Shown in pieces: positions 21,915-31,026 of a DNA stretch of 64,000 bases. Below the pieces are notes generated by a model that was not told the origin of the DNA, made no database searches, and saw nothing but the letters and a program-made list of their open reading frames with translations. This DNA comes from Nordella sp. HKS 07. Lineage in GTDB: Bacteria > Pseudomonadota > Alphaproteobacteria > Rhizobiales > Aestuariivirgaceae. Each line of letters opens with the position of its first letter. Positions within the stretch are counted from its first letter, which is position 1. The stretch is taken from the NCBI RefSeq assembly GCF_011046735.1, contig NZ_CP049258.1:1032001-1096000 (forward strand), in the 5' to 3' direction. The translations under genes and the position numbers were made by a program.

Positions 21915-22253
21915 ATGACTTATATCGTCACGGAAAACTGCATTAAATGCAAATACATGGACTGCGTGGAGGTCTGCCCCGTAGATTGTTTCTATGAAGG
22001 CGACAACATGCTCGTCATCCATCCGGACGAATGCATCGACTGCGGTGTCTGCGAGCCGGAATGCCCGGCCGACGCGATCAAGCCCGATACTGAGCCGGGC
22101 CTCGAAAAGTGGCTGCAGCTCAACACCGAATATGCCCCGAAATGGCCAAATATCACGGTAAAACGGGACGCGCCCCCCGACGCCAAGGAGTTCGACGGGG
22201 TGGAGGGCAAGTTCGACAAGTATTTCTCGCCCGAGCCCGGCGAAGGTGATTGA
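21915..22253 (+). CDS. fdxA: 7Fe-8S ferredoxin FdxA
   Basis: A 112-residue seven-iron ferredoxin. The cysteine pattern [13 protein letters not shown] then PVDC, and the second cluster set [12 protein letters not shown], are those of FdxA, which carries one 3Fe-4S and one 4Fe-4S cluster. It serves as a low-potential electron carrier. The ATG at 21915 gives the standard [10 protein letters not shown] start. Its place between the S4 protein and CarD is conserved in Hyphomicrobiales. Confidence 0.95.
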   Translation: MTYIVTENCIKCKYMDCVEVCPVDCFYEGDNMLVIHPDECIDCGVCEPECPADAIKPDTEPGLEKWLQLNTEYAPKWPNITVKRDAPPDAKEFDGVEGKFDKYFSPEPGEGD

Positions 22254-22575
22254 TCGCTACATTTTGCGGGGGCATTAACCTTTTCCCCTGCTAATATCGC
22301 TCGTTACGCACAATTATACCGTACACGGACAGGTCGGACTTTAATTTTCATTAAAGCCGTGCTATATTCTCTCATGATGTAAACCAGACTTACGGAAACG
22401 ATCCCGGGCCCCCAAAGCTCGGATTTTTTTCGCCAAGTGCCTGTCCACTGCGGAAAGAGGGCCCGCGATCCCCATCCGCTGGACTGCCGGAAAGGCGAGA
22501 TCAGTCGATCGGCCGTTTGTGCAAGGCGTAGGCTGTGGCTTGCGCCATCGATAGGTTGCGAGGCGAAGGAAAGCC
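22254..22575. other. Upstream region of carD
   Basis: This 322-base stretch contains no supported gene. It should carry the carD promoter. AT-rich tracts occur at about 22300-22375, and a T7 run is at about 22425. No confident -35/-10 pair or terminator was identified. Confidence 0.4.
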
Positions 22576-23487
22576 ATGACCAAATCGAAGACAAAGGCCA
22601 AAGTTAAGTCCTTGAAACCTGCAGGTAAGAAAAAGATCGTGAAAGCCACTGCCAAGAAGAAGCCGGCCGTGAAGGCCAAGACTGTCGCCACGCCGAAGAA
22701 GATGAAGCCCGCCGTTCAGCCGGCCAAGTCCGCGGCCAAGCCGGCCCACAAGCCCGAGGCGAAGCCCCATGCGCCGCAGCCCCATAAGCCCGCCGCTCAT
22801 GCGCCTAAGCCTCAGGCCCCGGCCCATCCGGCGAAGCCGCAGGCGCCTCAGGCCCACAAGCCGGCGCATCCGGTCCACGCCCCCGCGGCCCCGGCCCCCA
22901 TCACCAACATGGCCGACAAGCCGGTCGTCGCCACGCCGGCGGCCAAGAAGCTTGTGTTCAAGGTCAACGAGCTGATCGTCTATCCGGCGCATGGCGTCGG
23001 CCGCGTCGTGCAGATCGAGGAGCAGGAGATCGCCGGCATCACGCTCGAGCTCTATATCGTCGATTTCGAGAAGGAGAAACTGCGCCTCAAGGTGCCGACT
23101 TCGAAGTCGGAACAGAAGGGCATGCGCAAGCTCGCCGACAAGCCGCTCATCGACCATGCGATGAAGGTTCTGAAGGGCCGCGCCCGCGTCAAGCGCACCA
23201 TGTGGTCGCGCCGCGCCCAGGAATACGAAGCGAAGATCAATTCCGGCGATCTGATCGCGGTGGCCGAGGTCGTGCGCGACCTGTACCGCTCCGAGCGCCA
23301 GCCCGAGCAGTCCTACTCCGAACGCCAGCTCTTCGAGCAGGCGCTCGACCGCATGGCGCGCGAGATCGCCGCCGTGAAGAAGATCGACGACGACATGGCG
23401 ATCAAGGAAATCGAGACCTTCCTCGCCAAGAACGCCCACCGCAACACCAAGGCGGATGACGGCGTTCCGGCGGAAGAAGCCGCCTGA
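22576..23487 (+). CDS. carD: CarD family transcriptional regulator with long basic N-terminal tail
   Basis: A 303-residue protein whose last 180 residues are a CarD_CdnL domain (FKVNELIVYPAHGVGRVVQIEEQEI onward). The domain binds the RNA polymerase beta subunit and stabilises open complexes at rRNA and other promoters. The first ~120 residues are Lys/Ala/Pro/His-rich repeats (KPxAHKPxAP, KKKIVKATAKKKPAVKAK), like histone H1 tails. An internal MADKPVVATP (22909) matches the usual CarD start, so a short form could also be made. A strong terminator follows. Confidence 0.92.
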   Translation: MTKSKTKAKVKSLKPAGKKKIVKATAKKKPAVKAKTVATPKKMKPAVQPAKSAAKPAHKPEAKPHAPQPHKPAAHAPKPQAPAHPAKPQAPQAHKPAHPVHAPAAPAPITNMADKPVVATPAAKKLVFKVNELIVYPAHGVGRVVQIEEQEIAGITLELYIVDFEKEKLRLKVPTSKSEQKGMRKLADKPLIDHAMKVLKGRARVKRTMWSRRAQEYEAKINSGDLIAVAEVVRDLYRSERQPEQSYSERQLFEQALDRMAREIAAVKKIDDDMAIKEIETFLAKNAHRNTKADDGVPAEEAA

Positions 23488-23514
23488 AACGACGCTTCGA
23501 ATAGTTGAGCAAGA

Positions 23515-23541
23515 GCCCGGCCCTGCGCCGGGCTTTTTGTT
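23515..23541 (+). terminator. Rho-independent terminator of carD
   Basis: GCCCGGC, loop CCTGC, GCCGGGC, then TTTTTG. This is a seven-base GC stem with a T-run, 27 bases after the carD stop. Confidence 0.88.
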
Positions 23542-23613
23542 TGCCGGTGACTTCCGACGGTGGCGCCGGAGCCGCGGGAGATGTAGACTTTCGCCGCATC
23601 CTGGCAGGCAATC

Positions 23614-23922
23614 ATGAGCCAGCAACCCGTCGTCAAGCCGCGCACGAAGACCAGGGCGAAAGTCGAGCGCCCGAAGCTGTGGAAGGTCATCCTTCTCAAT
23701 GACGACTACACGCCGCGTGAATTCGTCGTCCTGGTGCTGATGGCGGTGTTCCGCATGACCGCGGACCACGCCTATGGCGTCATGATAACCGCGCATCAGC
23801 GCGGCGCCTGCGTCATCGCGGTCTTCACCAAGGACGTCGCCGACACGAAAGCAAAAGAGGCGACCGAACTCGGCAAGAGCAAGGGCTATCCACTATTCTT
23901 CACCACCGAGCCGGAAGAATAA
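23614..23922 (+). CDS. clpS: ATP-dependent Clp protease adaptor ClpS
   Basis: A 102-residue ClpS, the N-recognin adaptor that delivers N-end-rule substrates to ClpAP. The family core is complete: LWKVILLNDDYTPREFVVLVLMAVF (substrate pocket DDYT), then the helix around AYGVMITAHQRGACVIAVF. Alphaproteobacteria often carry two ClpS paralogues; this one is of the general type. It ends 70 bases before the tRNA-Arg gene. Confidence 0.94.
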   Translation: MSQQPVVKPRTKTRAKVERPKLWKVILLNDDYTPREFVVLVLMAVFRMTADHAYGVMITAHQRGACVIAVFTKDVADTKAKEATELGKSKGYPLFFTTEPEE

Positions 23923-23992
23923 GGAGACGGCTGGCCGGCGCATCTGCGGGGGTTCCGTCCGGTGCGCGAACGCTATATAAGCGGCGCGGAGT

Positions 23993-24069
23993 GACCCCGT
24001 AGCTCAGCAGGATAGAGCATCAGATTCCTAATCTGAGGGCCGGAGGTTCGAATCCTCTCGGGGTCGCCA
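23993..24069 (+). tRNA. tRNA-Arg (anticodon CCT)
   Basis: The acceptor stem GACCCCG pairs with CGGGGTC. The anticodon arm TCAGA-TTCCTAA-TCTGA gives anticodon CCT (Arg, codon AGG). The T arm is GGAGG-TTCGAAT-CCTCT with one mismatch, and G-CCA is encoded at the 3' end. The accessory island begins directly downstream, and tRNA 3' ends are common integration sites. Confidence 0.95.
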
Positions 24070-24288
24070 ATAAAATCAAAACCTTAGCTAAAAAATGTCC
24101 CTTAGAAACGACTGGAATGGCCTCCTGGACAACAACTGGGACAACATGACGACGAACGCAGCCATTAGGAAATCGAGCTCTTTTTCTTGACGGAGTGGAC
24201 AAGTATCTGGACCGCAGGCTGGGATGACGCCTACTTGCATGAACGCGCGGCAGCGACTTGCGTTAATGGCCCCAGACCTGAAATATCA

Positions 24289-24360
24289 GCGCGCGTGGCT
24301 CAACTAGACTAGATAACCAGACTACGAATCTGAGGGTTGCGCGTTCAAATCGTGAAGCAA
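24289..24360 (+). pseudogene. Degenerate tRNA-Arg (ACG-like)
   Basis: GCGCGCGTGGCTCAA resembles the 5' half of a tRNA, and CAGA-CTACGAA-TCTG forms an anticodon arm with anticodon ACG (Arg). GTTCAAATC looks like a T loop. The T stem and the 3' acceptor strand do not pair, and no CCA is present, so it should not be functional. It may be a relic of an earlier integration or element end. Confidence 0.6.
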
Positions 24361-24636
24361 AGCGTGAAATCGTGTTGGCTAGACTTCCCTGATTATCGGC
24401 AGACTGACGGCTTGCCTTCAGTGGATACCCAGACACTTCTGAGATCAAGATTCCGGTCTAAGTGGACGTAGTGGGTGTCAATCAGCGTCGCGTTGACAAG
24501 CAATGCAAAGACGTTGAGCGCGAAATTAGTTTCCACGATCCGCGAGCATTCCATGCCGGTTGGAATTGGATTGGCGGCTGCTAAATTGCTGGCTCCCTCT
24601 CTACCCCTATAGTTGAGCCTCCGAGAACGAAGGCAA

Positions 24637-24650
24637 TTGATCTGTGTCAA
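24637..24650. promoter_or_regulatory. FixK/Anr-type box before the HlyD-RbbA-YhhJ genes
   Basis: TTGATCTGTGTCAA is a perfect TTGA-N6-TCAA palindrome centred about 180 bases before the HlyD start. This is the site class bound by FNR, FixK, Anr and Dnr regulators. A Crp/Fnr gene lies in the same island at 45.5 kb. Confidence 0.6.
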
Positions 24651-24822
24651 GACACGGCGTCATTTTCTGTGGAAGCAATCAGGCGGACGATCAGCGAAGA
24701 GCGGTCGACCATTTTCCAACCAGTATTAGTACAACGGAGGCGCGACCAATTCGCATCTCGTCTGGAAACTGGCGCCGCTTACGCTTATTGCTAGCAAACA
24801 CCTGCGCGTACTAGAGAACGAC

Positions 24823-25809
24823 ATGCGTATTCTTCCCATATTGATTGTTGTTGTATTGGTGGCCGGAGCTGCGGGCGGTTACGCATACTGGCTCCAGGCC
24901 CAGTCATCACGCGTGCCGGCGGGTCTGGCGCGCGCGAATGGTCGAGTGGAGGTTGAACGAGTCGACGTGGCGACCAAATATGCCGGTCGCATTGCCGAAT
25001 TGCATGTGAATGAAGGTGATGCCGTCCAAAAGGAAGAAGTTTTAGCCCGCCTCGATACGACGGAAATCCTTGCGCAATTGGCAGCTGCCCGAGCCGCCGT
25101 CCACCGCGCTCACCAGGGCACCGCGCGGGCAGAGGCCGATGTTGCGCTGCGTGAGGCCGATTTGACCCTTGCAGAAATCGAGCTTAGGCGCGCCGCGCGG
25201 CTCGCCGGCATCAATGCGGGTACCTTGGCGGAGTTGGACCGACGCACCGCGCAAAGGGATATTTCAAAGGCATCCCTCAGCAGCGCCAAGGCGGCCGTCG
25301 AAGACGCGAAAGCAGCCACCGAGGCCGCGGAAGCCCAAGTGACACAGATCGAAGCAGTCATTACTGACATGACTCTCAAAGCCCCCGTCTCGGGTCGCGT
25401 TGAATACCGCCTTGCCCAGAGCGGAGAGGTCGTGGGCGTGGGGGAGCGGGTGCTGACGCTTCTCAACCTTTCCGATGTGCATATGACTATCTTTCTCCCC
25501 ACTGGGCAGGCCGGAAGGGTAGAGCTGGGTTCGGACGCACGGATCGTGCTCGACAGTGCCCCGGAGTATGTCGTGCCGGCCACCGTTACTTTCGTTGCCG
25601 CAGAGGCCCAGTTCACGCCCAAATATGTGGAGACGGCGAATGAGCGCGAAAAGCTGATGTACCGGATCAAGCTACACATAGATCCTGAAATCCTTCAGAA
25701 ATACAGCGGCTATGTGAAAGCGGGCATGACGGGCAACGCCTATGTCAAGATACAGGGCAAAGCGACCTGGCCTGCCGACCTTGCACCGAGACTTCCAGAT
25801 GTCCCCTGA
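24823..25809 (+). CDS. HlyD family periplasmic adaptor (YhiI-like)
   Basis: A 328-residue membrane fusion protein. A single N-terminal membrane anchor (residues 5-25) is followed by a biotinyl-lipoyl-like half motif (GRIAELHVNEGDAVQKEEVLARLD), a coiled-coil hairpin of Ala/Glu repeats (about 85-190), and the second half motif (LKAPVSGRVEYRLAQSGEVVGVGERV). It links inner-membrane exporters to an outer-membrane channel. It overlaps the RbbA-like gene by 11 bases; with the permease it forms the YhiI-RbbA-YhhJ arrangement known from enterobacteria. Confidence 0.9.
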   Translation: MRILPILIVVVLVAGAAGGYAYWLQAQSSRVPAGLARANGRVEVERVDVATKYAGRIAELHVNEGDAVQKEEVLARLDTTEILAQLAAARAAVHRAHQGTARAEADVALREADLTLAEIELRRAARLAGINAGTLAELDRRTAQRDISKASLSSAKAAVEDAKAATEAAEAQVTQIEAVITDMTLKAPVSGRVEYRLAQSGEVVGVGERVLTLLNLSDVHMTIFLPTGQAGRVELGSDARIVLDSAPEYVVPATVTFVAAEAQFTPKYVETANEREKLMYRIKLHIDPEILQKYSGYVKAGMTGNAYVKIQGKATWPADLAPRLPDVP

Positions 25810-28582
25810 CGACCAGGCAGCTGTTCAGGTCAGCTCCGTGAGCCATCGCTACGGCGTCGTCGGCGCGCTTGACGGTATCAGTCTTTCGATCGACACGGGA
25901 TCGACCGTGGCGGTCATAGGCCCCGATGGCGTCGGCAAGTCGAGCCTCCTTGGCCTGATCGCCGGCGTCAAGCGCATTCAGTCCGGGAATATCATGGTTC
26001 TGGGTGGCGATATGGCGTCTCGCGCTCACCGTGATTCGATTGCTCCTCGGATTGCCTATATGCCGCAAGGCCTGGGCCGCAACTTATATGCGACGCTTTC
26101 CGTCGTCGAGAACATCGATTTCTTCGGCCGCCTCTATGGATATTCGGAAAGCGAGCTGCGAAGCCGCATCGCCCGCCTGCTCGTGGCAACCGGGCTCGAT
26201 CCCTTTCCGGACCGGCCGGCCGGCAAGCTGTCGGGCGGCATGAAGCAGAAGCTCGGCCTATGCTGCGCCTTGATCCATGATCCCGATCTGCTTGTGCTTG
26301 ACGAGCCAACCACCGGCATCGATCCTTTATCCCGGCGACAGTTCTGGGAACTCATCGGCCGAATCCGTGCCAAGCGGCCCGACCTAACGCTTCTTGTGGC
26401 CACTTCCTACATGGAGGAAGCCGAGCGCTTTGAGCGGATAATTGCGATTGATGAAGGCAGGATCATTGCCCAAGGGAGCATGACCGAGCTCCTTGCTCGT
26501 GCCAAAGCAGAAACGCTGGAGGAGACTTATGTCGCACTTCAGCGCCCGGGGCGCCGCGAAGAGCGTACGCCTCTCATCATTCCAAAATTCGACAGGAGTG
26601 ATGGTCCCGCCGCCATTGTTGCCGACAATCTTACGATGCGGTTTGGTCACTTCACGGCGGTCGACCATGTGAGCTTTCGGATTGAGCGCGGCGAGATCTT
26701 CGGTTTTCTAGGCTCGAATGGCTGCGGCAAGACAACGACGATGAAAATGCTCACCGGCCTGCTTCCGGCGAGTGAGGGGCGGGCCGAGCTACTGAGCAAG
26801 CCCGTGGATGCGCAGGACATCGCCACCAGGATGCGCGTGGGCTACATGTCACAAACGTTCTCGCTCTATGAGGAAATCTCGGTCCGCGCCAACCTTGAAC
26901 TGCATGGGCGTCTGTTTCGCATTCCGAAGGCGGAGCTTCAACCGCGCATAAAGGCGGCGCTCGATCTTTTCGATCTCGCAGCTGTCGCGGACAGTCTGCC
27001 TTCCGCGCTGCCGCTAGGCATGCGCCAGCGCCTGCAGCTTGCCGCTGCTTGCCTCCATCAGCCGGAAGTGTTGATCCTCGACGAGCCGACCTCCGGGGTC
27101 GACCCCGCGGCCCGCGACCGATTCTGGCGTCTGTTAGTGGAGATGTCGCGGCGCAACGGTGTCACCATCTTCATATCTACACATTTCATGAACGAGGCCG
27201 AGCGCTGCGACCGCATCTCACTGATGCATGCGGGCCGCGTACTTGCCGTCGGCAGCCCGGATGAGCTGCGGAGGGTCCGCAATAGCGACAGTCTCGAAGA
27301 CGCCTTCATCGCCCATCTTCAAGAGGCAGCAGGGTTGCCCGCTTCCGACACGACCGATGGCGCCTTTTCCTCACTGACCGAAGAGTTCCGAAGCGCCCAC
27401 AATATCTCCCATCAGGATTCGTCGCCTGGGCTCGCTCTGTCCCATCGTGCAGTCACGGCCTCGCTGCGGCGGATGTGGGCGTTTGCGCGGCGCGAAGCCA
27501 TGGAAATGATGAGGGATCGAATTCGATTGGCGTTTGCGCTGCTCGGCCCCCTCCTTCTCTTGCTGGCATTCAGTTACGGCATATCGTTCGACCTCGAAGA
27601 CCTCCGCTTTGCCGTGCTCGATCGCGATCAATCTCTCGAGAGCCGCCTGTTACTCGAGCAGTTTTCCCGCTCCCGCTATTTCGCCGAAGAGCCCCCGCTT
27701 CAAGACGAATTCGAGATCGACGGCCGATTGCGTTCAGGAGAACTGCGGTTTGCCATCGACATCCCGCCCGACTTCGGCCGCGACCTCCTGCAGGGCCGCC
27801 AGCCGCAGATCAGCTTCTGGCTCGATGGCGGCAACACGTTCGTGGCAGAGACGACCCGCGCCTATATCCAGGGTGCAGTCCTGACTTACGCGGCGGATCG
27901 ACATCGCCGCCTGCATGGCGACGATCCTGAACTCATGTCGATCGATGTCGAGCCGCGGTTTCGCTACAATCAGGATTTTCGCAGCGTCTTTGCGATCACA
28001 CCGGGAACGATCATGCTTCTGCTTGTCCTGTTTCCAGCAATGCTGACGGCCCTCGGCGTGGTGCGAGAGAAAGAAATGGGGTCGATTACGAACGTTTACG
28101 CCTCCCCCGCTACGGTCGGTGAATATCTGGTCGGCAAGCAGCTGCCCTATATCGCGATCGGCTTTGTCAGTTTCATCAGCCTCGTGGTGCTGGCCGCCGG
28201 CGTGCTCGGGGTTGTTCCAAAAGGTTCCCAAGTCGCCTTGTCGGTTGCAGCCCTCATTTACGTATTTGCTGCGACCGCATTCGGCCTCCTCGTTTCGGCG
28301 TTCGTCTCGACGCAAGTCGCAGCGATCTTCGGAACGGCGATCGTGACCTCGATGACGGCCGCGCATTATTCTGGATTCCTATTCCCCGCATCGGGGCTCG
28401 AAGGTCCAGGGCGCGTCATGGGGCTTTCATTTCCTTCATTATGGTTTCAGACCGTGAGCCTCGGCGTCTTTGCCAAGGGGCTTGAAGCAAGCGCGTTTGT
28501 CCAGGAAATTGCGATATTGCTTGGCTTTGGCATCATGTTTCTCATTTTGGCCCGCCTGTCGGTCCGCAAGCAAGGTGTTTAG
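25799..28582 (+). CDS. RbbA-like ABC transporter: two ATPase domains fused to an ABC-2 permease
   Basis: A 927-residue protein with two nucleotide-binding domains followed by an ABC-2 membrane domain. NBD1 has GPDGVGKSS near residue 40 and signature LSGGMKQKLGL with DEPTTGID. NBD2 has GSNGCGKTTTMKML near residue 310 and a variant signature LPLGMRQRLQL with DEPTSGVD. The C-terminal third has about six membrane segments and a large periplasmic loop. E. coli RbbA has this layout and was described as ribosome-associated; exporter function is inferred from neighbours. The ATG at 25799 avoids a longer overlap with HlyD. Confidence 0.9.
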   Translation: MSPDDQAAVQVSSVSHRYGVVGALDGISLSIDTGSTVAVIGPDGVGKSSLLGLIAGVKRIQSGNIMVLGGDMASRAHRDSIAPRIAYMPQGLGRNLYATLSVVENIDFFGRLYGYSESELRSRIARLLVATGLDPFPDRPAGKLSGGMKQKLGLCCALIHDPDLLVLDEPTTGIDPLSRRQFWELIGRIRAKRPDLTLLVATSYMEEAERFERIIAIDEGRIIAQGSMTELLARAKAETLEETYVALQRPGRREERTPLIIPKFDRSDGPAAIVADNLTMRFGHFTAVDHVSFRIERGEIFGFLGSNGCGKTTTMKMLTGLLPASEGRAELLSKPVDAQDIATRMRVGYMSQTFSLYEEISVRANLELHGRLFRIPKAELQPRIKAALDLFDLAAVADSLPSALPLGMRQRLQLAAACLHQPEVLILDEPTSGVDPAARDRFWRLLVEMSRRNGVTIFISTHFMNEAERCDRISLMHAGRVLAVGSPDELRRVRNSDSLEDAFIAHLQEAAGLPASDTTDGAFSSLTEEFRSAHNISHQDSSPGLALSHRAVTASLRRMWAFARREAMEMMRDRIRLAFALLGPLLLLLAFSYGISFDLEDLRFAVLDRDQSLESRLLLEQFSRSRYFAEEPPLQDEFEIDGRLRSGELRFAIDIPPDFGRDLLQGRQPQISFWLDGGNTFVAETTRAYIQGAVLTYAADRHRRLHGDDPELMSIDVEPRFRYNQDFRSVFAITPGTIMLLLVLFPAMLTALGVVREKEMGSITNVYASPATVGEYLVGKQLPYIAIGFVSFISLVVLAAGVLGVVPKGSQVALSVAALIYVFAATAFGLLVSAFVSTQVAAIFGTAIVTSMTAAHYSGFLFPASGLEGPGRVMGLSFPSLWFQTVSLGVFAKGLEASAFVQEIAILLGFGIMFLILARLSVRKQGV

Positions 28583-28584
28583 CC

Positions 28585-29712
28585 ATGCAGCGCTGGATCG
28601 AGAACGTCATCCACTTCGGCCTCAAGGAGATCGCCAGCCTCTCGCGCGACTTCGTCATGGTCTCTCTGATCGCCTATGTCTTCACCCTCGCGGTCTACTC
28701 CGAGGCGACCAGCATGAGAACCGACATAAACGATGCCAGCGTGGCTGTCGTCGATGCCGACCAGTCGACATTGTCGTCCAGGATCAAGGACGCTCTGCAG
28801 CCGCCCTATTTTCGGACACCTCGGGAAATCGATCGTTCGGAACTCGATCAGGCGCTGGACAAGGGACAATACACCTTTGTCCTGGAAATACCTCCACAAC
28901 TCGAAGCTGATCTCCTGGCAGGCCGCGGCCCATCCATTCAAATCAACGTCGATGCGACGGCAATGACACAGGCCGCCGTTGGAACTGCCTACATTCATGA
29001 AATCATAGTGCGCGAAACGGCAAGCTTTCTGAAACAGAGCAGGGCCAACCCGGCCGTTCCCGTAGATCCTGTCATTCGCGCCTTGTTCAATCAGAATCTT
29101 GAGGCGCTTCGCTTCACCGCAAGCATGGGCGTCATCAACAATGTCACGATTCTAGCCATCATACTCGTCGGTGCGGCTGTTATGCGTGAACGTGAGCGCG
29201 GCACCATCGAACATCTGCTAGTGATGCCGGTGCGCCCAAGCGAAATCGTTGCCGCCAAGATCTGGGCAAATGGCCTGATCATCCTCCTGGCGGCGGGCTT
29301 TTCCCTTCATGTCGTGGTCCAGTTTGTGCTCGGCGTGCCGATCGTCGGCTCGGTCGAGCTGTTCCTGTTTGGAGCGGCCGTTTATCTCTTTGCCGTGGCC
29401 TCGCTCAGTATTTTGCTTTCCACCATCGCGAACTCGATGCCGCAATTCGCGCTGCTTTCGATCCCCGTCTTCATCGTCCTGTTCCTGCTGTCGGGTTCGT
29501 TCTCGCCGTTCGAAAGCATGCCTGACTTCCTGCAGGACATCATGTATGTCTCGCCAGCGACGCATTTTGTGAGGTTTGCCCAGTCAGTCCTCTACCGCGG
29601 CGCCGGCATCGACGTGGTATGGCGCGATCTCGCGATCATGAGTGCGCTCGGTGCCACGTTCCTCACCGCTGCTCTGTGGAGATTCAGGGCGATGCTCGCG
29701 CGCCAGAGCTAG
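28585..29712 (+). CDS. ABC-2 type permease (YhhJ-like)
   Basis: A 375-residue ABC-2 membrane subunit. It has an N-terminal membrane helix, a long periplasmic domain (about 45-165), then five or six membrane segments with the family motifs MRERERGTIEHLLVMPVRPSEI and LLSIPVFIVLFLLSGSFSPFESMP. It starts two bases after the RbbA stop and should form the transmembrane partner. A decayed copy of its last third lies at 37.9-38.3 kb, which points to a duplication within the island. Confidence 0.9.
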   Translation: MQRWIENVIHFGLKEIASLSRDFVMVSLIAYVFTLAVYSEATSMRTDINDASVAVVDADQSTLSSRIKDALQPPYFRTPREIDRSELDQALDKGQYTFVLEIPPQLEADLLAGRGPSIQINVDATAMTQAAVGTAYIHEIIVRETASFLKQSRANPAVPVDPVIRALFNQNLEALRFTASMGVINNVTILAIILVGAAVMRERERGTIEHLLVMPVRPSEIVAAKIWANGLIILLAAGFSLHVVVQFVLGVPIVGSVELFLFGAAVYLFAVASLSILLSTIANSMPQFALLSIPVFIVLFLLSGSFSPFESMPDFLQDIMYVSPATHFVRFAQSVLYRGAGIDVVWRDLAIMSALGATFLTAALWRFRAMLARQS

Positions 29713-29721
29713 TGAATTCGT

Positions 29722-30905
29722 ATGGAACGATCGACATTTCCCCCGCTCGAGACGGCCGATGATACCGTGGAAATCGTCGAGCGCAAAGGCCTCGGACATC
29801 CGGACACGATCTGCGATGCGCTCGCCGAACCACTTTTTCGCAATCTCGCTCGCGAATATCGGGCACGGTTCGGACGCATACTCCATTACAACGTCGACAA
29901 GGCTGCTGCGCGGCGGACAGGCGGCTCCGACCTTCAGTGGCGGCACCATATTGGCGCCCATTGAAATCTACCTGGCGGGGCGAGCGGTCGTGGACGCCGG
30001 ATTCAAGACTATCCCCGTCAGGGACATTGCGGTCGAGGGATCGCGCGCGTGGTTGCGCGCCAATTTGCATGGCCTGGATGTCGAGCGCCACGTGCTGATA
30101 CACGAACTCTTGCGGCCCGGCTCTCATGATCTGCAGGCGGTCTTCTCGGGGCGGTCAGGCCCGGACGTCCATCTCGCCAACGACACATCGATAGGCGTCG
30201 TCTATGCCGCCATTGAGCCCTGTGGAACAGCTCGTGCTTGCGATCGAAGGGCGGATCAACGGAAGAAACCGCTATGCGGAACATCCGGCATGGGGCGAGA
30301 ACATCAAGGTCATGGGTGTGCGAAATGGCAATAGCGTACAACTGACAATCGCTTGCGGGCTGATCGGGCGCCATGTTGCCCATATGGGCGACTATCTGGC
30401 TGAGAAGGCCTCCATCGGAGAGATCGCGCGGGAACTTGCCGCTCGCCATGGCTTCGCCGCAGCGCAGATCACCATCAACGCGGCGGACAACCCCTCAGCT
30501 GGTTCCGTCTATCTCACTGTAACCGGCACTTCGGCTGAAGCGGGAGACGACGGTCAGGTGGGCGTGGCAACCGGGTGAATGGACTCATCACGCCTTGCCG
30601 GCCAATGAGTCTCGAAGCAGCCGCTGGAAAGAACCCGATAAGTCACGTCGGCAAGATTTACAACGTCGTTGCGCGCGAGGTCGCCAGATCGCTCGTCGCG
30701 CGGAACCGCGAGATCACGGCGGCAAATTGCCTGCTGATGAGTCAGATTCGCGTGCCCCTGATCAGCCTAGCAAGTCAACCTTGCGCCCGGAAATCGCGCG
30801 TCGCTTTGCAATGGAAAAGGGAGGTACGGGAAATCGTTGCCGACAGCTTTTCCGTATTCCGGAGCTCGTCGAGAAACTCATAAGCGGCGGACCCGAAATA
30901 TTCTA
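29722..30905 (+). pseudogene. Archaeal-type methionine adenosyltransferase, multiply frameshifted
   Basis: Segments of the archaeal-type AdoMet synthetase family follow in order but in different frames: [23 protein letters not shown], then [49 protein letters not shown]-like residues, and [21 protein letters not shown]. At least four frame changes occur, near 29915, 30210, 30560 and 30850. One is a lost G before CGTGGCAACCGGGTG. The gene is therefore dead unless the sequence is poor here. It lies nine bases after the permease, so it was once the last gene of that operon. Confidence 0.85.
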
Positions 30906-30964
30906 AATCGCCTGTCCAGGGAAACTTGGCCGTGCCGCCCTTTTGAGGGCGCGCCTCGCGGAAT

Positions 30965-30978
30965 TTGATCGAAGTCAA
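30965..30978. promoter_or_regulatory. FixK/Anr-type box before the Spy-P-ATPase cluster
   Basis: TTGATCGAAGTCAA is a perfect TTGA-N6-TCAA palindrome 49 bases before the ATG at 31027. This is a plausible activating position relative to a nearby transcription start. Confidence 0.6.
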
Positions 30979-31026
30979 TGCCGGGGTCCCGGGAACTGGC
31001 TAGTCTGACAGTGAATAGAAGTGGAA

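Larger units (their letters stand above)
24070..24822. other. Left border of the genomic island; no intact gene
   Basis: These 753 bases directly downstream of the tRNA contain no supported protein gene. GC is lower than in the core. They hold a degenerate tRNA-Arg at 24289-24360 and a perfect TTGA-N6-TCAA site at 24637-24650 before the HlyD gene. I searched by eye for a second copy of the tRNA 3' end within the window and did not find one. Confidence 0.6.

Noticed and set aside
22264-22290. Possible terminator of fdxA (GCGGGGG to CCCCTGC)
   Set aside because: The arms do not pair well enough, and no T-run follows.
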